From contig JAVBLN010000007.1 in the NCBI GenBank assembly GCA_031553495.1, positions 62,001 to 126,000 of the forward strand: a stretch of 64,000 nucleotides of DNA, written 5' to 3'. Position numbers and translations under genes: made by a program. Shown here one piece after another: positions 9,554-19,000 of the stretch. Numbering within the stretch: position 1 is the stretch's first letter; every line of letters starts with the position of its first letter. The DNA is from Pinibacter sp031553495 (GTDB lineage Bacteria; Bacteroidota; Bacteroidia; Chitinophagales; Chitinophagaceae). Under the pieces are notes generated by a model. The model had not been told where the DNA came from, did no database searches, and saw only the letters and a list, made by a program, of their open reading frames with translations.

Positions 9554-10675
9554 CTACCGGTCAATATCCGGTATTACCAAATCCAGCGTTCCCATTGTTG
9601 CCATCAGGTCGCCAATTTTGCCGCCTTTCACCATTTGGCCCAGGGCGGAAAGATTAGAAAAACCCGGTGAACGGAACTTAATTCTGTAAGGTGTTGTAGC
9701 GCCTTCGCTGACAATGTACACGCCCAGTTCGCCCCTGGCTGTTTCTACCCTTGTGTAGTAGTCGCCTTTCGGCAATTTTAATACGGCCTTGGTTTTTGCC
9801 TGGTAATCGCCTTCGGGAATGTTATCGATCAATTGCTCAATAATTTTTATCGACTCTTTCATTTCACGCATGCGTACCATATACCTGGCAAATGAATCGC
9901 CTTCTGTTTCCAGAATTTCATCAAAGGTTACTTTGTCGTATATATCGTAGGGAGATAATTTCCTGATGTCGCAAGGTAAGCCGCTGGCCCGGGCCACAGC
10001 TCCTGTACAACCATAAGATATGGCGTCTTCTTTCGATAAATGACCAACCCCCTTCATACGATTCTGGAAAATAACATTACCTGTTACCAGCTCATCATAT
10101 TCATCAATATTCGATTTAAAGAGTTGAATAAACTCTTTAACCTTTTTTTGAAAATCGGGGTGAATATCTGTCATTACTCCACCTGGCACCATGTAATTCA
10201 TGGTAAGCCGTGCACCACAAGTGTCTTCCATTATTTCGGTAATCACTTCCCGTTCCCTGAAAGCGTAAAAGAAGGGTGTTAAGGCCCCCAGATCCATAGC
10301 CATGGCCCCCCACCACAATTCGTGCGAAGCAATACGGGTAAGCTCGTCCATAATAACTCGTATATACTGCGCTCTTTGCGGCACTTCTAATTGTAAGCCC
10401 TTTTCTACAGCTAATGCACATGCGTGATTGTTGATGTGGGCAGAAAGGTAATCCATACGGCTGGTGGCATAGATGAATTGCCTGTAGGTAAGACTTTCGC
10501 ACATTTTTTCAATAGAGCGATGGATATAACCCAGGTGCGGTTCTACCTTTTTTATCGTTTCTCCCTGTAGTGTAATCACGAGGTGCAACACGCCATGTGT
10601 GGCCGGGTGTTGTGGGCCAACATTTACCACCAGCTCGTCGTTGCGACTCTTAATAATCTGTGTTTCTATATTCAT
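9554..10675 (-). CDS. nuoD: Complex I subunit D (49-kDa type)
   Basis: A 373-residue subunit related to the large subunit of [NiFe] hydrogenases. GPQHPATHGVLH near the N-terminus holds the His that lines the quinone head-group site, and the Tyr in TSRMDYL is the partner quinone ligand. The hydrogenase-type Cys ligands are absent, as expected for complex I. nuoC and nuoD are separate genes here, unlike the fused enterobacterial nuoCD. A 37-base spacer separates it from nuoC. Confidence 0.97.
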   Translation of the reverse strand: MNIETQIIKSRNDELVVNVGPQHPATHGVLHLVITLQGETIKKVEPHLGYIHRSIEKMCESLTYRQFIYATSRMDYLSAHINNHACALAVEKGLQLEVPQRAQYIRVIMDELTRIASHELWWGAMAMDLGALTPFFYAFREREVITEIMEDTCGARLTMNYMVPGGVMTDIHPDFQKKVKEFIQLFKSNIDEYDELVTGNVIFQNRMKGVGHLSKEDAISYGCTGAVARASGLPCDIRKLSPYDIYDKVTFDEILETEGDSFARYMVRMREMKESIKIIEQLIDNIPEGDYQAKTKAVLKLPKGDYYTRVETARGELGVYIVSEGATTPYRIKFRSPGFSNLSALGQMVKGGKIGDLMATMGTLDLVIPDIDR

Positions 10676-10712
10676 AATGGCTCAAGTACGCCTGCATTTG
10701 CAGGATGAAGCT

Positions 10713-11165
10713 TTATAATTTTATCATATTAACAGGGTCTTCAAAGTCTTTACGCAAAGGATAACCTTCAAAGTCGTCTGTTAAGATCAATCTTCTTAAG
10801 TCGGGATGATTAATAAACTGGACGCCAAATAGTTCAAAAACTTCCCGTTCGTGAAAGTTTGCTGTTTTCCATATATCCGAAACGGTTTCTATTTGCGGAT
10901 CGTTTCTGTCAACTTTTGCTTTAACAACAATTGGAAGCCTGTGACCGGTAGATGTTAAATGATACACAGTTGTAAAATGTGTTTTCCAGTCTACACAGGT
11001 CAGGCAAAACAAATAATCAAAGTTGTAAGGTTCGCTACGCAGCAATGTGGCCAGAGGCTTCCATTGCGCCGCTTCAACCTGGATGTTAAGCCATTCTCCG
11101 CTTTCATCAAAGGTTGCGGAAGGCAGGGCGCCGGATACCAACTCTTTTATTACTTCGTTTGTCAT
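10713..11165 (-). CDS. nuoC: Complex I subunit C (30-kDa type)
   Basis: A 150-residue peripheral-arm subunit. HEREVFELFGVQFINHPDLRR-type sequence near residues 100-125 is the family signature, followed by FEGYPLRKDF near the C-terminus. It has no cofactor; it scaffolds NuoD and NuoB. Its ATG overlaps the nuoB stop by four bases (ATGA), so translation is coupled. The length is at the short end for stand-alone NuoC, with no long C-terminal tail. Confidence 0.95.
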   Translation of the reverse strand: MTNEVIKELVSGALPSATFDESGEWLNIQVEAAQWKPLATLLRSEPYNFDYLFCLTCVDWKTHFTTVYHLTSTGHRLPIVVKAKVDRNDPQIETVSDIWKTANFHEREVFELFGVQFINHPDLRRLILTDDFEGYPLRKDFEDPVNMIKL

Positions 11166-11725
11166 AGCTGAATTGGTTTTGCTTTAATTTGTTCTCTTGT
11201 CAATCCGCTTTTTATTTTTCCTTGTAATGTGATTAGTGCATGAAGCAGGGCTTCGGGGCGGGGCGGACAGCCCGGTATATATACGTCAACAGGTATCACA
11301 TGATCTGCACCCTTTACTACGGAATAGGTATTATAAAAAAACGGTCCTCCGCTAATGGCGCAGGCACCCATTGCTATAACGTATTTGGGATCGGGCATTT
11401 GATCATACAGTCTTTTTAGCACCGGTGCCATCTTTTGAACTATTGTTCCTGCTATAATGATCACATCTGCCTGGCGGGGCGAGGCTCTCGCTACTTCAAA
11501 GCCAAACCGGGAGAAATCGTATTTGGCGGATGCCACACTCATCATTTCAATGCCACAGCAACTGGTTGCGAATGTGAGTGGCCACAATGAATTTGAACGG
11601 GCCCAGTTAATAACATCTTGAATTGTGGAAGTAATTATACCGCCACCCTGAGTAGGAATCACACGGCCGGGGAAGGCTTCCTGCTGTTTAGCCTGCGGCT
11701 CATCTGTAAATTCAGTTACATCCAT
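11162..11725 (-). CDS. nuoB: Complex I subunit B (N2 cluster)
   Basis: A 187-residue subunit that binds the terminal 4Fe-4S cluster N2, which gives electrons to quinone. All four ligands are present: the adjacent Cys56-Cys57 in SCCGIEMM, Cys122 in GACAISGG and Cys153 in PGCPPRP. The N-terminal 25 residues are a variable, charged extension. The start overlaps the end of nuoA by 10 bases and the stop overlaps nuoC by 4. Confidence 0.97.
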   Translation of the reverse strand: MDVTEFTDEPQAKQQEAFPGRVIPTQGGGIITSTIQDVINWARSNSLWPLTFATSCCGIEMMSVASAKYDFSRFGFEVARASPRQADVIIIAGTIVQKMAPVLKRLYDQMPDPKYVIAMGACAISGGPFFYNTYSVVKGADHVIPVDVYIPGCPPRPEALLHALITLQGKIKSGLTREQIKAKPIQL

Positions 11726-12066
11726 TTCAACGCTCCTTTTTTGTGGGCGTATAGAAAGCCCATAAATAAAATGAAAATAAAAATGAGTATTTCAAATAAT
11801 GCAGTTAGTCCTACTTTTTTTACTACTACAGCCCAGGGATACATAAACACCATTTCCACATCAAAAATCAGGAACAGCAGTGCAAACAAATAATACCCTA
11901 CATTGAACTGGTGCCATGGCGAAGTTTCCGTAGGTATACCGCATTCGTAAGGTTGACCTTTCTGTAAGTTCTTACTCCCTTTCGTAAATAATTTACCAAC
12001 CAAAATGCCGCCCGCTGAAAAAGCTATAGCTGCAACTGTTAATACTATTAGTGAAAAAGCACCCAT
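11716..12066 (-). CDS. nuoA: Complex I subunit A
   Basis: A 116-residue, three-helix protein. YECGIPTETSPWHQFNVGYY and FLIFDVEMVFMYPWA are the conserved loop and acidic helix of NuoA, next to the quinone cavity. It is the first nuo gene; korB lies 93 bases upstream on the same strand, with a short-tandem-repeat inverted structure between them. Confidence 0.97.
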   Translation of the reverse strand: MGAFSLIVLTVAAIAFSAGGILVGKLFTKGSKNLQKGQPYECGIPTETSPWHQFNVGYYLFALLFLIFDVEMVFMYPWAVVVKKVGLTALFEILIFIFILFMGFLYAHKKGALKWM

Positions 12067-12077
12067 GCGAGTTATGT

Positions 12078-12163
12078 GTTTTAAGTTTTGAGTTATGGGT
12101 TATGAGTATGGAGTTATAAGGCATGTTACACACGCATGCAACTCACTACTCATAACTCACTAT
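12078..12163. repeat. Short tandem repeats in inverted arrangement between korB and nuoA
   Basis: A run of GAGTTATG-like 7-mers (about 12089-12119) is followed by its rough complement, AACTCACTACTCATAACTC (about 12140-12160), so RNA could fold here. The same 7-mer units recur near 21110, 24450, 26655, 40425 and 50635. Confidence 0.6.
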
Positions 12164-13209
12164 TCTGAGCTTCCTATTGTCCATGTTTTTTCTCCGGACA
12201 ATATCTTATCCAGCGGTATTCGTCCTTTAGCAGTATGAATGGTTTCAATTTGTGCCGAAAGCATTTCCTCATACACCGGCCTTTCCTGTGAATAAATTAC
12301 ACCAAATGGCCGTGGGAAAGCGATGCCGTTAAATGTTGTATCAAAAAATTGTGAAATGAAACCTGCTTTGGTTCTATCATTTTCGTCGTGGATCCATAAA
12401 TCATCAACGCTAATGTTTTGCTCTTGTAAGTTTACAATTACAGGGGTCAATCCATCCAGTTTGATTCCTTTTTCATTATTGTTTCCAAACACAAGCGGCT
12501 TTCCATGTTCTAACCGGATCGCTTCCTCGTTTTTAGTTTCCTTATCGGAAAAAGAAAAGAATGCACCATCATTAAACACCGGGCAGTTTTGGTACACTTC
12601 CACAAAAGAAGTTCCCTTATGCGCATGCGCTCTTTTTAATATGCTTTGCATATGCTTCGGATCACGATCCAGTGTGCGGGCTACAAAAGACGCTTTAGCG
12701 CCTAATGCCAGCTCTACAGAATTGAAAGGTTCTTCAATGGTTCCGTAAGGAGAGGTCTTTGTTATTTTTCCTTTTTCTGATGTGGGTGAGTATTGTCCTT
12801 TGGTGAGGCTGTAAATCTGGTTATTGAACATAATATAGTTTATGTCAAAATTCTTCCTCATCAAATGAATGAAATGGTTTCCGCCAATAGACAGCGAATC
12901 GCCATCGCCGGAAATTACCCATACGCTTAATTCCGGATTGGCAGCTTTTACGCCGGATGCGATGGCTGCGGCACGACCGTGAATAGAGTGCATGCCATAG
13001 GTATCCATATAATAAGTGAAGCGTGATGAGCAACCTATACCGGAAATAAAAACGAAGTTTTCTTTAGGTACACCTAAGTCCGGAAAAACGGTTTGTACTT
13101 GTTTCAATATAGAATAATCACCGCAACCGGGGCACCATTTTACCTCCGCTTCCGGTGTAAAGTCTTTAGCTGTGAGCTTTATATTTTCATCTGCTGCAAT
13201 CATATCCAT
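12160..13209 (-). CDS. korB: 2-oxoglutarate:ferredoxin oxidoreductase, beta subunit
   Basis: A 349-residue thiamine-diphosphate subunit. WCPGCGDYSIL supplies Cys26 and Cys29; Cys60 (GIGCSS) and a Cys in YQNCPVFN near residue 210 complete a 4Fe-4S site typical of the family. GDGDSLSIGGNH, with a downstream NNQIYSLTKGQ, binds Mg and thiamine diphosphate. With KorA it oxidatively decarboxylates a 2-oxoacid, most likely 2-oxoglutarate, to the acyl-CoA and reduces ferredoxin. The substrate is a family-level inference. The ATG at 13209 lies 2 bases after the korA stop; a GTG at 13212 overlapping that stop is the alternative start. Confidence 0.93.
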   Translation of the reverse strand: MDMIAADENIKLTAKDFTPEAEVKWCPGCGDYSILKQVQTVFPDLGVPKENFVFISGIGCSSRFTYYMDTYGMHSIHGRAAAIASGVKAANPELSVWVISGDGDSLSIGGNHFIHLMRKNFDINYIMFNNQIYSLTKGQYSPTSEKGKITKTSPYGTIEEPFNSVELALGAKASFVARTLDRDPKHMQSILKRAHAHKGTSFVEVYQNCPVFNDGAFFSFSDKETKNEEAIRLEHGKPLVFGNNNEKGIKLDGLTPVIVNLQEQNISVDDLWIHDENDRTKAGFISQFFDTTFNGIAFPRPFGVIYSQERPVYEEMLSAQIETIHTAKGRIPLDKILSGEKTWTIGSSE

Positions 13210-13211
13210 CA

Positions 13212-15089
13212 CTATGAATTTAGAATTTCAAGTATTTTTTCTTTAATCTCCACTGTGGTAAAAGGCATTCCCTGTACTTTGGAAAAACCGGTTGCGGGCA
13301 CAAGGTATTTTGCTCTTATCAGTTGTAATAATTGTCCGCCGTTCATTTCGGGAATTAAAACCTTCTCGGAGCCGTTGAGTAATTCACCCAGATTTTTCGG
13401 GAAGGGATTAATATAACGGAGATGAAGATGTGCTACATCATAACCTTCCGCGAGTAACTCTTTTATTGCTGTTTTAATGGCTCCGTAAGTGGAGCCCCAT
13501 CCTAATACCAATAGCTTGGCATTTATGTTACCGCTTTCTGGCTTTGCCAAAGGAAGAGAGTCCGTTATTTTTTCTACCTTTTCCGCTCTGAGACGGATCA
13601 TTTTTTCATGGTTCACCGGTTCGTAGGAAATGGTTCCTGCTCCATCCTGTTTTTCCAAACCGCCTATGCGGTGAACAAGTCCTTTTGTTCCGGGTTTAAT
13701 CCAGGGGCGCACTAGGTTTTCGTTTCGCTTATATGGCAATATCGATCCGTTTTCTCCATTGGGTTTATCCAAAAAAGAAACCTTGATGTTTTCCACTTCA
13801 GATGCTTTAGGAAATTTCCACGGCTCCGAGCCGTTGGCTATATAACCATCACTTAAGAAGATAGCCGGAGTCATGTGTTCTACCGAAAGCTTGCAGGCTT
13901 CAAATACGGTCTCAAAGCAATCGGAAGGCGATGAGGCCGCTAGCACTATTAAAGGCGCTTCGCCATGACGGCCATGCATGGCCATCAATAAATCCGCTTG
14001 CTCGGTTTTTGTAGGCAAGCCGGTAGAAGGTCCGCCGCGCTGTACATCTATTATTACCAAAGGCTGTTCCAGCATGGTAGCAAGCCCCAGCGCTTCAGTT
14101 TTTAAAGACATTCCAGGACCGGAAGTGGTGGTAACGGCAAGGTTGCCTGCATAGGAGGCTCCTATTGCAGAACAGATACCTGCAATTTCGTCTTCGGCCT
14201 GGAAGGTTTTTACCCCGTTGGCTTTGTATTTTGAAAGCTCCTGCAATATATCCGTTGCGGGAGTAATAGGGTATGAACCTAAAAATAAAGGCAACCCTGA
14301 TTTTTCAGATGCGGTTATTAATCCTATGGCTGTGGCATGATTGCCGGTTATGTTGCGGTATGTACCGGCAGGTAGTTTTGCCGGAGCTACTTTATATTGT
14401 GTTACAAAAATTTCCGTGTTTTCGCCATAGTTCCATCCGGCTTGTAACGCTTTGGTATTGGCGTTCGCTATTTCAGGCTTTTTACCGAATTTTTCTTTGA
14501 TGAAGCTCAATGTATAGTCCAACGGTTTATCAAACATCCAGAATAATAAGCCGAGCACAAACATATTTTTGGACCTGTCTATTTCCTTAAGATTTAAACC
14601 CAGGTCTGCCAGGCATTCTTTCGTGAGCTTTGTAATGTCTACTTTGTGCACTACATACTCATCAGTTATGCTGCCAGAAAGCGGATCGGAACCTTCCGGG
14701 TATTTGGCAAGCGACAAATTTTTATGATCGAAGCCTTGAGTGTTGGCAATAATAACGCCCCCTTTTCTTAAGCGGGGCAGATCCACTTTTAATGCAGCAG
14801 CATTCATAGCCACCAGCACATCATATTTGTCGCCCGGAGTATAGATCTCAGTACTTCCAAAATTGATCTGAAAGCCGGAAACACCGGCCACAGTTCCCAT
14901 TGGGGCACGTATTTCTGACGGGAAATCAGGAAAGGTGCTTAGGTCATTTCCAAACCATGCGGCAGTATCTGTAAATTGCATGCCGGTTAGCTGCATTCCA
15001 TCGCCGGAATCTCCAGCAAAGCGTACAACAATTTTATCTACCTCTTTTATCGAAACATTTTTCTTTATTTCTTTTTCTGAAGCATCCAT
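13212..15089 (-). CDS. korA: 2-oxoglutarate:ferredoxin oxidoreductase, fused gamma-alpha subunit
   Basis: A 625-residue fusion. The N-terminal gamma domain (about residues 20-210) begins RFAGDSGDGMQLTG; the alpha part (about 240 onward) carries YPITPATD, the pyrimidine-binding motif of 2-oxoacid:ferredoxin oxidoreductases, and TTSGPGMSLKTEALG. The C-terminal third matches transketolase-like domain II, ending in the conserved NGGQLLQLIRAKY region. Gamma-alpha fusion with a separate beta is the usual Kor arrangement in many aerobic bacteria, including this phylum. It is the partner of the adjoining korB. The upstream gap of 412 bases to the ferredoxin gene holds a family A element. Confidence 0.94.
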   Translation of the reverse strand: MDASEKEIKKNVSIKEVDKIVVRFAGDSGDGMQLTGMQFTDTAAWFGNDLSTFPDFPSEIRAPMGTVAGVSGFQINFGSTEIYTPGDKYDVLVAMNAAALKVDLPRLRKGGVIIANTQGFDHKNLSLAKYPEGSDPLSGSITDEYVVHKVDITKLTKECLADLGLNLKEIDRSKNMFVLGLLFWMFDKPLDYTLSFIKEKFGKKPEIANANTKALQAGWNYGENTEIFVTQYKVAPAKLPAGTYRNITGNHATAIGLITASEKSGLPLFLGSYPITPATDILQELSKYKANGVKTFQAEDEIAGICSAIGASYAGNLAVTTTSGPGMSLKTEALGLATMLEQPLVIIDVQRGGPSTGLPTKTEQADLLMAMHGRHGEAPLIVLAASSPSDCFETVFEACKLSVEHMTPAIFLSDGYIANGSEPWKFPKASEVENIKVSFLDKPNGENGSILPYKRNENLVRPWIKPGTKGLVHRIGGLEKQDGAGTISYEPVNHEKMIRLRAEKVEKITDSLPLAKPESGNINAKLLVLGWGSTYGAIKTAIKELLAEGYDVAHLHLRYINPFPKNLGELLNGSEKVLIPEMNGGQLLQLIRAKYLVPATGFSKVQGMPFTTVEIKEKILEILNS

Positions 15090-15237
15090 ATTCAGAAGTT
15101 GTTTGTATTAATTTAGATATTCACGATTACCATCTGCTTCTATAACAAACTACAAATGAAGTGATTGCTCATAATGAAGAAGACGTCATGAAGTCCTGTT
15201 GCAGGTATTCAAATACTTAATTTATATTATGCACCGA

Positions 15238-15450
15238 TTTTTTTGATACCGGCGGTATTGCTACTATTAAACATCGTTGTGTCACTCACTTGTGCTGTAG
15301 TAATGCTATTCACCATGTTTAAGCATTTATGCACAAATTTATGCAGCATAAAGCAATGTCATTAACTAAAGCGCTGAATAGCGAACAAAATGTACAAGAG
15401 TGCGATGCAAGTAAAGCTTAATGCTTATTCTGTCGCCCGGTACATAATTG
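15238..15450. repeat. Family A element 3: inverted pair between the ferredoxin gene and korA
   Basis: Arm 15238-15316 (plus, type I core) and arm 15373-15450 (minus, type II core) enclose 56 bp. The 412-base gap it occupies contains no gene. This is the third complete element within the fd-kor-nuo array. Confidence 0.82.
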
Positions 15451-15501
15451 CCTTCGTTCCTTAAGTCAATGGCACTGCTGCAAAAAGTCTAAAAGCATTT
15501 A

Positions 15502-15849
15502 TCAGGCGTGCAATAAATCTTTCTTTGCCAACAATTGTTCTACAGTTTCTACGTAGGTTTCATCCGATACGCAACAGTCTACCGGGCAAACTGAAGCGCA
15601 TTGCGGCTCTTCATGAAACCCCTGGCATTCTGTACATTTTTCGGACACTATATAATAAAAGTCGGCTGAAATTGGTGCTTGTCGATCTTCTACCTGTATC
15701 GTAGTTCCGTTCTTAAGTGTGAAACTGCCTTTTATTGTAGTGCCATCTGCTATTGCCCACTCGGCACCGGCTTCATAAATCGCATTATTAGGACATTCGG
15801 GCTCGCATGCACCACAATTGATGCAATCTTCGGTTATTTTAATAGCCAT
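15502..15849 (-). CDS. 2[4Fe-4S] ferredoxin, Allochromatium type
   Basis: A 115-residue ferredoxin. Cys9, 12, 15 and 19 form the first cluster motif; Cys72, 75, 84 and 88 form the second, where the CxxC-x8-CxxxC spacing is the mark of the Alvin-type ferredoxins, which have a very low-potential cluster. About 40 residues separate the two motifs, longer than in clostridial ferredoxins, and a C-terminal helix follows. Its position, upstream of korA and divergent from nifJ, makes it the likely electron carrier from both 2-oxoacid oxidoreductases to the nuo-encoded complex (inference). The 167-base region shared with nifJ should hold the divergent promoters; I found no convincing -7 element in it. 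Confidence 0.93.
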   Translation of the reverse strand: MAIKITEDCINCGACEPECPNNAIYEAGAEWAIADGTTIKGSFTLKNGTTIQVEDRQAPISADFYYIVSEKCTECQGFHEEPQCASVCPVDCCVSDETYVETVEQLLAKKDLLHA

Positions 15850-16016
15850 AAAAAAAATGAAATGTTTTAGGCGTTAATATTTTTTTGCCCGATAAAGAAA
15901 CCCGCATTTTCGGAAGTATTAAATGAGGAAAGTTTTATTTATGTCTGACATTAATCAGGTTTTTAATATGCAGCCCTAAATAGCTTGCTTAATTTTAATT
16001 CAAATCTTAATTCAGT

Positions 16017-19000
16017 ATGCAGCCCAATTTAGATTCGCAAGGAGGTGATGCCTCATCAGCAAAAAAGAAATTTTCCATTATGGATGGCAATGAAGCTGCT
16101 GCCTATATTGCGTATAAGTGCAGTGAGGTATGTGCTATTTATCCCATTACTCCTTCCTCATCTATGGGGGAATGGAGCGATGAATGGAGCAGCGATGGAA
16201 GAACCAATATTTACGGTCAGGTGCCTAAAGTAATTGAAATGCAAAGCGAGGCCGGTGCCGCGGGAGCTCTTCACGGAGCGCTGCAGGGAGGGGCTTTGGC
16301 TACCACCTTTACCTGCTCGCAAGGATTATTGCTAATGATTCCCAATATGTATAAAATTGCAGGTGAGCTGACTCCGACAGTTTTTCATATTGCGGCAAGA
16401 GCATTGGCTACTCACGCTTTGTCTATTTTTGGAGATCATAGCGATGTGATGGCTGTTCGTTCTACAGGCTTCGCACAGTTGTTTGGAGCAGATCCGCAAC
16501 AAGCGCATGATATGGCTATGATTGCAACAGCCGCTTCTTTACATTCAAGTATTCCTTTTTTGAATGTATTTGATGGCTTCCGTACCTCTCATGAAATTAA
16601 TGAAGTGGACGTTTTAACTGATGACATCATCAGGCAAATGATAAATGAAGAGGATGTTTTAAGACACAGAAACCGTTCGCTTAATCCGTCTAATCCTTTT
16701 ATTCGCGGTACCGCGCAGAACCCCGACGTTTATTTCCAAAGCAGGGAGGCTGCGAACCAATATTACAAGAATGTTCCGGGTATTGTAGAAGAAACTATGA
16801 AAAAGTTTGCTTCTCTTACAGGCCGTTCTTATAAATTGTTTGAATATCATGGCGATCCCCAGGCTGAAAGTGTTATAATTATTATGGGTTCCGGCGCCGG
16901 AGCAGTGGAAGAAACTGTGGATTACCTGAACAGCCAGGGTAAAAAAGTCGGGTTCCTGCAAGTACATCTTTATCGTCCGTTTTCTGTGGAGCACTTTCTA
17001 CATGTACTGCCTAAAACAGTTAAAAAAATCGCAGTGCTGGATCGTTGTAAAGATAGTGGTGCCATTGGCGAACCTCTCTTTATGGATGTTGTAAACGCAA
17101 TGCATGCACAATGGGAGTATGATATGCCTGTGATTATTGGAGGCCGCTACGGGCTTGCTTCTAAAGAGTTTAATCCCGGTATGGTGAAAAGTATTTTTGA
17201 TGAACTTGATAAACAGCATCCGAAACGCCAGTTTACCATAGGTATTAATGATGATGTAACGTTTACAAGCCTGGATTACGATAAAAATTTCTCACTGGAA
17301 GATCAACATCTTTTCCGCGGATTATTCTTTGGGCTGGGTGCCGATGGTACTGTGAGCGCCAATAAAAATACGATCAAAATTATAGGCGATGTTACAGATA
17401 ATCATGTGCAGGCCTACTTTGTGTACGACTCCAAAAAGTCAGGTTCCCTAACAACGTCGCACCTGCGTTTTAGCAACAAGCCTATCAGGTCTACTTATCT
17501 TATCAACTCTGCAAATTTTATTGCCTGCCATCACTTCAACTATCTTGAAAAGTACGATATACTGAAAGATGCGGAGAAAAATGCAACGCTTCTGCTCAAT
17601 TCTCCTTTTGATAAAGAAGAGACATGGAATCAATTGCCTCAGAAAGTACAGAAAGAAATTATTGAAAAGAATTTGAAATTCTATGTGATCAATGCATCAA
17701 AAGTAGCAAGGGAAACAGGTATGGGGTCACGCATTAATTCCATTTTGCAAACCTGTTTTTTTGCTATCAGTAATACAATGCCGAAAGATGAAGCCATTGA
17801 TTATATCAAAAAGAGCATCAGGAAATCGTATGGCCGTAAAGGCGAAGCTGTGGTGCAGAAAAATTTTGATGCTATAGATAAAACGCTGGCAAATCTTTTT
17901 GAAATTGATTATACTGGTTATAAACCCGGCAATAAGGAAATAGAAGGCCTTGAAGTAAGGAATGCATCTGATTTTGTGAAAAACATTCTTACAAAAGTTA
18001 TTGCAGGAAATGGCGACGAGCTGCCCGTGAGCGCATTCCCGGTGGATGGCACATACCCTTCGGCCACTACCCGTTATGAAAAAAGAAATATTGCGGATGA
18101 GGTTCCTGTTTGGGATGCATCGCTTTGTTCACAATGTGGTAAATGTTTCTTTGTGTGCCCTCATGCAGCTATTCGTCCTAAAGTGTATAGTAAGGAATTG
18201 CTCAGTAATGCACCAGAAACATTTAAACACGTAGCGCCAATAGGCAAAGAGTTCTTTAAAGACCAGGAAGCTTATACGTTACAGGTAGCCGTTGAAGACT
18301 GTACCGGTTGTAATTTATGCTACGAAGTATGTCCTGTGGAAAGTAAAACACAACCGGGACACAGAGCCATAAATATGCAAGACGTAATTCCGCTGAAAGA
18401 AACAGAAAAGAAAAACTGGGACTTTTTTCTTTCCCTGCCTGATATTGATCGTACGAGGGTTAACCGTAATACGGTAAAAGGTTCACAACTGTTAGAGCCA
18501 TTATTTGAATTCTCCGGTGCTTGTAGCGGATGCGGTGAAACGCCCTATCTTAAACTGCTTACACAGTTGTTTGGCGATCGTATGCTGGTAGCGAATGCTA
18601 CAGGATGTTCTTCCATTTTTGGTGGTAATCTGCCAACTACCCCCTGGTCTAAAAACGGAGAAGGTTGCGGACCGGCATGGGCTAATTCCCTGTTTGAGGA
18701 TAATGCCGAGTTTGGGTTGGGTATTAAACTGGCGAGTGATCAAAAAAGAGATTATGCCAAAAGCCTGCTCAGTCAATTAAAATCTGAAGTAGGTGAAGAT
18801 CTCGCCAACGCTATTTTAAATAACCCTGAAAGCCAGGAAGCGGAACTAATACAGCAACGTAAAGATGTAAACGAATTAAAAGGACGATTAAGAACACTTA
18901 CAAATCCTTTGGCAAATCAATTGCTGCATATAGCCGACTTTTTGCAACGCAAATCACTGTGGATCGTGGGCGGCGACGGATGGGCCTATGATATTGGTTT

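Noticed and set aside
16039..16048. A perfect AAGGAGGTGA Shine-Dalgarno-like sequence within nifJ
   Set aside because: It is in frame as codons near the nifJ start, lies about 30 bases before the next in-frame ATG, and genes of this phylum do not use such sites as a rule.
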